This document shows positions 59,980-64,000 of a stretch of 64,000 nt of DNA, piece after piece. Location: positions 157,073 to 221,072 of the forward strand of contig JAFSCU010000003.1 in NCBI GenBank assembly GCA_017436575.1, read 5' to 3'. The notes under the pieces were generated by a model. The model had not been told where the DNA came from and ran no database searches. It was given only the letters and a program-made list of their open reading frames with translations. This DNA is from Oscillospiraceae bacterium (GTDB taxonomy: Bacteria > Bacillota > Clostridia > Oscillospirales > Ruminococcaceae). How positions within the stretch are numbered: position 1 is the stretch's first letter; every line of letters starts with the position of its first letter. A program made the position numbers and the translations under genes.

Positions 59980-60008
59980 TTGACAAAGTTGAAAATAAAT
60001 AATAAGAT
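59980..60008 (+). promoter_or_regulatory. Promoter of gltX
   Basis: TTGACA (59980-59985), 17-base spacer, TAAGAT (60003-60008). Its -35 touches the -35 of the divergent trpS promoter. Confidence 0.7.
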
Positions 60009-60041
60009 ATATATACGAATTAACAAACTCGGAGGATTATC

Positions 60042-61493
60042 ATGGCATTAGAAAGAATTAGAACCAGATTTGCCCCAAGTCCAACAGGCTATATGCACGT
60101 TGGCAACCTTCGCACAGCTCTGTATGCATTCCTCACAGCACGCAGAAACAATGGCGATTTCCTGCTCAGAATTGAAGACACAGACCAGACACGTCAGGTG
60201 GAGGGTGCTGTTGAGATTATATATAACACACTTACAGAGACAAAACTTTTCTGGGATGAAGGTCCGGACATCGGTGGTCCATACGGCCCATACGTACAGT
60301 CTGAAAGAAAAGACATCTACAAAAAATATGCTGAAATGCTGGTAGAAAAAGGCGCTGCTTACTACTGCTTCTGTACAAAAGAAAGACTGGAAGAAGTAAA
60401 CAGAATCAAACAGCTGTCAGGCCAGATTCCTGGTTATGACAATCATTGCCGCAATCTGTCCAAAGAAGAAATTCAGGCTAAACTGGATGCCGGCGAACCA
60501 TACGTTATCCGCCAGAGAATTCCAGACGAAGGCCAGACATACTTTGATGACCTGGTATACGGCCGTATCACAGTTGACAACAGCACACTGGATGACCAGG
60601 TTCTGCTGAAAGCTGACGGTATGCCAACATACAACTTTGCAAACGTTGTTGACGACCATCTGATGCTGATCAACCCTGTTATCCGCGGTGCAGAATATCT
60701 GTCTTCAGCTCCTAAATACAACCTGCTGTATCAGGCATTCGGTTGGGAAATTCCTGACTATGTACACTGCCCACCAGTTATGAGAGACGCACAGCACAAA
60801 CTGTCCAAACGTCATGGTGACGCATCTTACGAAGACCTGGTAGCAATGGGTTATCTGAAAGAAGCTATACTGAACTATATCGCGCTGCTGGGCTGGTCAC
60901 CAAAATCAGAACAGGAAAAATTCACACTGGAAGAACTGGCACAGGTATTTGACCCTGCAAACATTTCCAAATCACCTGCTATCTTTGACATTGAAAAACT
61001 GAAATTCCTCAACGGCGAATACATCCGTGAACTTTCAGCCGAAGATTTCAAAGAAAAAGCAATGCCATTCATCAAAAAAGGTGTTAAAGGCGAATGTGAC
61101 TTTGACCTGCTGTGCAGCGTACTGCAGAAACGTTGTGACGTACTGGGCGACCTGACAGAACAGGTGGACTTTATTGATGAAATGCCAGAATATGAAATCG
61201 ACCTGTACACAAACAAAAAAATGAAAACAAACCCAGAAAATTCAAAAGAAATGCTGGGCCACATTCTGCCAGTGCTGGAAGGCATTGAAGAATGGACAAT
61301 GGACAACATCCACAACAAGCTGTTTGAACTTATCGGTCAGCTGGGTGTTAAAAACGGTCTGGTGCTTTACCCACTGCGTGTTGCTGTTTCCGGTAAACAG
61401 TTTACACCAGGCGGCGGCGTAGAACTGGCTGCTATTATGGGCAAAGAAAAAACAATTGCACGTGTAAAAGCTGCTATTGAAAAACTGGCATAA
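60042..61493 (+). CDS. gltX: Glutamyl-tRNA synthetase
   Basis: 483 residues. Class I synthetase: [22 protein letters not shown] contains the HIGH-like motif, DQTRQ and the substrate loop follow, and HKLSKRHGD is the KMSKS-like motif. A cysteine set YYCFC...C at about residue 107-130 may hold zinc, as in many bacterial enzymes. The alpha-helical anticodon domain fills the C-terminal 170 residues. Whether it is discriminating or also charges tRNA-Gln cannot be read from the window. CGGAGG lies 7 bases upstream of the ATG. Confidence 0.97.
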   Translation: MALERIRTRFAPSPTGYMHVGNLRTALYAFLTARRNNGDFLLRIEDTDQTRQVEGAVEIIYNTLTETKLFWDEGPDIGGPYGPYVQSERKDIYKKYAEMLVEKGAAYYCFCTKERLEEVNRIKQLSGQIPGYDNHCRNLSKEEIQAKLDAGEPYVIRQRIPDEGQTYFDDLVYGRITVDNSTLDDQVLLKADGMPTYNFANVVDDHLMLINPVIRGAEYLSSAPKYNLLYQAFGWEIPDYVHCPPVMRDAQHKLSKRHGDASYEDLVAMGYLKEAILNYIALLGWSPKSEQEKFTLEELAQVFDPANISKSPAIFDIEKLKFLNGEYIRELSAEDFKEKAMPFIKKGVKGECDFDLLCSVLQKRCDVLGDLTEQVDFIDEMPEYEIDLYTNKKMKTNPENSKEMLGHILPVLEGIEEWTMDNIHNKLFELIGQLGVKNGLVLYPLRVAVSGKQFTPGGGVELAAIMGKEKTIARVKAAIEKLA

Positions 61494-61504
61494 TAAAAAT
61501 AATT

Positions 61505-61540
61505 ACCTGCACAGAGAAATCTGTGCAGGTTTTGTTTTTT
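61505..61540 (+). terminator. Terminator of gltX
   Basis: 11-bp perfect stem ACCTGCACAGA / TCTGTGCAGGT (61505-61530), then TTTGTTTTTT. Confidence 0.87.
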
Positions 61541-61613
61541 ATAAAAAAATGTTACGGTTTGGTAAATTGGGATTTATCTAATAGTCAAAGAATTATTTAT
61601 ATTATACTGCAAT

Positions 61614-61935
61614 CGCGTAGGGGACGGCGTCCTCGACGTCCCGAATTTGTAACGCTGCGCTGGCGTTACTTTTGGCGCAAAAGTAACCAAAACGTGGGGG
61701 TTGCGACTCCCCCACACCCCAACGCTGCACAAGTGTGGAATGCTATATCTGCTACAAATCGGGCAAAATTATAAACCTCACTCACTGCGTTCATTCGCAC
61801 CATAATTTTACCTCGATTTTCGCAAGTATCTTTCCACCTGCTTCGCCCTGGAAATCTACTTGCTCTCCGCAGACTACGCGATCGTTATTCGGGGAAAGTA
61901 TTTCCCCGAACCCCTTTCTGTTCGCCCTATTCAAA
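61614..61935. repeat. GC-richer intergenic repeat element with several perfect inverted repeats
   Basis: About 320 bases without a credible gene. Perfect inverted repeats: GTAACGC/GCGTTAC (61649-61669), TTACTTTTG-GCG-CAAAAGTAA (61666-61686), GTGGGGG/CCCCCAC (61694-61715) and TTCGGGGAAA-GTA-TTTCCCCGAA (61888-61910). The first two share bases and so are mutually exclusive. The GC content, the closeness of 61618-61640 to part of 45052-45080, and the lack of coding suggest a mosaic interspersed repeat of the kind common in gut Clostridia. Confidence 0.55.
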
Positions 61936-61977
61936 TTTTTCTAACTGATTATAGACTACCACAATCTGTCATCGTAT

Positions 61978-62013
61978 ACAAAAACAGGCACAACAGATAA
62001 ACTGTTGTGCCTG
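61978..62013 (-). terminator. Terminator of the ATC-hydrolase-like gene
   Basis: 12-bp perfect stem CAGGCACAACAG / CTGTTGTGCCTG (61985-62013), then TTTTTG on the minus strand. Confidence 0.85.
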
Positions 62014-62026
62014 CTAATGTATTTTT

Positions 62027-62734
62027 CTAATATTCAACAACTGTAAAATTCTGTGTGCTTTCTTCCAGCACTGCCTGGGCAAAGTCTGCGCCGTACATAT
62101 CAGCATAGTCTACCATAGCTTTGGCAACAATTCTTTCTGCCCGTTCATTGCCCAGTTCCACAGCGATAGCCTGTTTCATAGCAGACAGCAGATGACCAGT
62201 GTGATAGAGAAAATCTTTTATTGTTCTGTCGCCCAATGCCGCTTTTTTTGCATTGTAGCCATCAGGGTCAGTCATTGCAAAACCGTTCCACTGGAAAGCA
62301 CAGGTTTCACCGCCCTGTGACAGCACACTGTTTATATCCAGTTTCAGCCGTGGATTAAAGCCTTTTACCAGATTTTTGTCAACGTATGTACAATAGTTTT
62401 TGCCGTATTCCAGCAGACCTGCTGATTTCCAGGCTTCACACCAGCCGCATACAGTACTGTTTGTACAGTAAACAGGCTGTGTGGCTGAAACATAGCTTTT
62501 GGAATGACCGTTTTTGTCCACCCATTCACCATACAACAGATAGCTTTCCATTGTCAGCGGTGCGCCGTCTTTTAAAGCGCGCTGTGCCATACGGCCGCCA
62601 CGCTGCTGACCATAAAGTTTGGTGCCTTCATCGGCAGCAAGGGCACCTTTTTCGCCATAAAAATCCACTGCAGCTTTGTAGATAAGAGCAAAAAGATTGG
62701 CGTGATGAGGAATATCAAATAAATTTCTGTCCAT
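62027..62734 (-). CDS. L-2-amino-thiazoline-4-carboxylate hydrolase-like protein
   Basis: 235 residues from the ATG at 62734 (AAAGG 10 bases upstream; an ATG three codons earlier overlaps that site). The segment CEAWKSAGLLEYGKNYCTYVDKNLVKGFNPRLKLDINSVLSQGGETC, with repeated Cys and the GFNP..L motif, matches the ATC-hydrolase family (PF14196-type), named after the enzyme that opens the thiazoline ring on the way to L-cysteine; most members have no proven substrate. The helical N-terminus ends in KLYGQQRGGRMAQRA. It precedes no sulfur genes. Confidence 0.8.
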   Translation of the reverse strand: MDRNLFDIPHHANLFALIYKAAVDFYGEKGALAADEGTKLYGQQRGGRMAQRALKDGAPLTMESYLLYGEWVDKNGHSKSYVSATQPVYCTNSTVCGWCEAWKSAGLLEYGKNYCTYVDKNLVKGFNPRLKLDINSVLSQGGETCAFQWNGFAMTDPDGYNAKKAALGDRTIKDFLYHTGHLLSAMKQAIAVELGNERAERIVAKAMVDYADMYGADFAQAVLEESTQNFTVVEY

Positions 62735-62764
62735 AATGACCATCCTTTCTTTTAAAATCCGTTA

Positions 62765-63196
62765 TCAGTCTATTTCAATCTGCATCATAATATGGGGAAT
62801 ACCCTCTTCTTCAAAGATTTCTCCGTAAGAAGTAAAACCCAGTGATTCATAAAAACCTTTTTTATCATATTTTGCCCCCAGTATCATTTTCAGGGCACTG
62901 AGTTCTTCGCATTTTTCAATTACCTTTTTAACTGTGGCTTTTCCATAACCCTTACCACGGTACCGCTGTGGTGACCGCAGTCTGCCGAAGTGCCATACGC
63001 CGGGCTGTTCCATAAAAATGCGGGCGTTGCATACTGGTACACCGCCATCATAGCAAACCAGGTGCAGTGCGTTTTTATCTTCTTCGTCAAATTCAAATTC
63101 TTCACTGAAACCAATTTCCTTGCAGAACACTTCCCTGCGGATTTCAAAACCATCCTGCAGGCCTATATCATTGTATGTATACCATTTAAATTCCAT
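62765..63196 (-). CDS. GNAT acetyltransferase (ElaA/YjcF-like)
   Basis: 143 residues from the ATG at 63196 (GGGAGG 6 bases upstream). Short GNAT with acetyl-CoA loop RSPQRYRGKGYGKATVKKVI and LGAKYDKKGFYESLGFTSYGEIFEEEGIPHIMM at the end, typical of the ElaA/YjcF group, which acetylates small amines of unknown identity. RREVFCKEIGF lies near the N-terminus as usual. It follows bofA closely on the same strand (54 bases). Confidence 0.88.
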   Translation of the reverse strand: MEFKWYTYNDIGLQDGFEIRREVFCKEIGFSEEFEFDEEDKNALHLVCYDGGVPVCNARIFMEQPGVWHFGRLRSPQRYRGKGYGKATVKKVIEKCEELSALKMILGAKYDKKGFYESLGFTSYGEIFEEEGIPHIMMQIEID

Positions 63197-63249
63197 AACA
63201 GCCTCCCTGTGTGTTTTAAAACAATTATACAGTATATAAGGCTGATTAA

Positions 63250-63507
63250 TCAATAACCGAAAATTATTTTCATCAGAAGCAGAGCCACCACCCCAGGCAG
63301 TGACAGCACCGTTGCCACAAACACAGTGGCAGTATTTACAGCTATGTAACAGCCTGTGGCTTTGCTGAAAACATTTACCATAAACAGCGCAGAAAGCCCG
63401 GTAGCAGCGCTTTTTGCGGCGGTGAGATAAGGATGCTTCATACGGGAGTATGCGTATGCCATAGCCGTCAGCATTACAGCACCAATCACAAACATCAATG
63501 CAGTCAT
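63250..63507 (-). CDS. bofA: Pro-sigma-K processing inhibitor BofA
   Basis: 85 residues, two to three membrane helices. The C-terminal pattern GCYIAVNTATVFVATVLSLPGVVALLLMKIIF is diagnostic for BofA (conserved N-x2-T and the LPG turn). In Bacillus BofA inhibits the SpoIVFB protease that activates sigma-K in the mother cell. Many Clostridia keep bofA next to yaaL and recR, as here. The ribosome site AGGAG overlaps the stop of the upstream yaaL-like gene. Confidence 0.9.
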   Translation of the reverse strand: MTALMFVIGAVMLTAMAYAYSRMKHPYLTAAKSAATGLSALFMVNVFSKATGCYIAVNTATVFVATVLSLPGVVALLLMKIIFGY

Positions 63508-63516
63508 TTTATTCTC

Positions 63517-63765
63517 CTAAACATTTACAAAAGTCTTTTCTTCATTTTCCTGCCCCAGACCTTTCAGTGCGGAAATAAGATAATCCTGATGCTTTGCCAG
63601 ACTTTTTATATGATAAATTCTGGCTTCTATCAGGTCATCTTCCACCGTCATTTCAAACAGCATTTCCGCCTGTTTCAGAAGTTTCTGCGTGTCGCGCAAT
63701 TCGTTTATCAGTTCTTCCTTTTGCCTTTGCAGTGGTGAAATTTCAGCTTTTCGCAATATATTCAT
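63517..63765 (-). CDS. YaaL/DUF2508 family protein
   Basis: 82 residues, all-helical: QRQKEELINELRDTQKLLKQAEMLFEM then DDLIEARIYHIKSLAKHQDYLISALKGLG. This is the DUF2508 (YaaL) pattern and its place directly before bofA is the typical gene order in spore-formers, so the family call is secure while the function is unknown. AGGAGAG lies 7 bases before the ATG. Its usual neighbour recR is not visible upstream; the next gene is divergent. Confidence 0.85.
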   Translation of the reverse strand: MNILRKAEISPLQRQKEELINELRDTQKLLKQAEMLFEMTVEDDLIEARIYHIKSLAKHQDYLISALKGLGQENEEKTFVNV

Positions 63766-63912
63766 ACCAACTCTCCTATCGTTTTTATAATTGTTGGTAA
63801 TTTATAACAGTTTATGCCTGAAAAATGAAAAAAATTCAACATTAGGGATTGAAAAAAAATTAACAAAGTTTTATTATATATTCATAAGAGATAGGTTAGA
63901 GGAGACTTTATT

Positions 63913-64000
63913 ATGAATTATCGTGAAAGAGCCGAAGGCATTTTCGAATATGTACAGGGTATCAGACGCCAGCTGCACAGCTGGGGCGAAGTGGGCTTTG
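63913..64000 (+). CDS. M20 family amidohydrolase, N-terminal fragment (runs off the window)
   Basis: Only 29 codons are inside the window. MNYRERAEGIFEYVQGIRRQLHSWGEVGF shows the RRxLHxxxExGF opening that precedes the metal-binding domain of M20 amidohydrolases (compare RRHFHKYPEIS in the gene at 4801-5967). GAGGAG is 8 bases upstream. The rest lies outside, so the subtype is unknown. Confidence 0.7.
   Translation, partial: MNYRERAEGIFEYVQGIRRQLHSWGEVGF

Noticed and set aside
59845-59980. T-box leader for trpS, and likewise for lysS and gltX
   Set aside because: None of the leaders contains the T-box core or the specifier stem layout, and they are too short.
61523-61944. Two overlapping open frames in the repeat patch after gltX
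   Set aside because: Low-complexity translations of inverted repeats, no ribosome sites, no domain.

Overview
The window reads as a chromosome segment of a moderately low-GC, anaerobic, endospore-forming Clostridia bacterium, probably a gut Oscillospirales/Ruminococcaceae-like species. That placement is my inference. What supports it: SpoIIE and the recR-region pair yaaL-bofA (sporulation), strong AGGAGG ribosome sites with canonical TTGACA/TATAAT promoters, an anaerobic GlpP-controlled glycerol-3-phosphate oxidation operon, ferredoxin-like AKR and rubredoxin proteins, and hairpin-plus-U-run terminators after nearly every unit. Coding is dense, with short operons on both strands. I see no rRNA, CRISPR array, intact insertion sequence or prophage.

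Layout. 1-6 kb: 3' part of cca, an FMN-binding-like lipoprotein, dinB-iadA, and an M20 amidohydrolase. 6-12 kb (minus strand): tandem deoD purine nucleoside phosphorylases, an autoregulated TetR with a CapK/PaaK-like adenylate-forming enzyme, a GT2 glycosyltransferase, and mntP under a yybP-ykoY manganese riboswitch. 12-23 kb (mostly plus): ucpA-like SDR, S9 oligopeptidase, glpP plus a three-gene G3P dehydrogenase-like set, MATE pump, XRE-membrane regulator, enolase. 23-32 kb: rubredoxin, tRNA-Arg, ferredoxin-type aldo/keto reductase, two tandem esterases overlapping rarA, nth, a structured RNA upstream of hpf/raiA, a PLP enzyme, and two small membrane-anchored proteins, one fused to a GNAT domain. 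32-38 kb: isochorismatase-fold hydrolase, EF-G-like GTPase, greA, lysS. 38-47 kb: Lar-like zinc-ribbon protein, MoxR-DUF58-transglutaminase-partner operon, metallo-beta-lactamase-fold hydrolase, 5'-nucleotidase lipoprotein, hflK-hflC.

47-52 kb is the most accessory-looking part: a repeat remnant, an AT-rich nucleotidyltransferase gene, a YD-like repeat lipoprotein, tRNA-Leu, and an AT-rich NERD-domain membrane protein. 52-64 kb returns to core genes: PAP2 phosphatase, pcp, AraC regulator, spoIIE, MFS transporter, divergent trpS/gltX with abutting promoters, a patch of perfect inverted repeats, an ATC-hydrolase-like gene, bofA and yaaL, and the start of another M20 amidohydrolase.

The most interesting items are regulatory: the structured RNA before hpf, the GlpP leader terminator, the paired palindromes in the deoD promoter, the double operator of the TetR gene, the manganese riboswitch serving a pump with a cysteine-rich loop, and a possible attenuator in the MATE leader. 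Two tandem gene duplications (deoD, esterase) and a membrane-tethered GNAT are the main protein-level oddities. Identifications rest on recognising motifs by eye; no database search was run.
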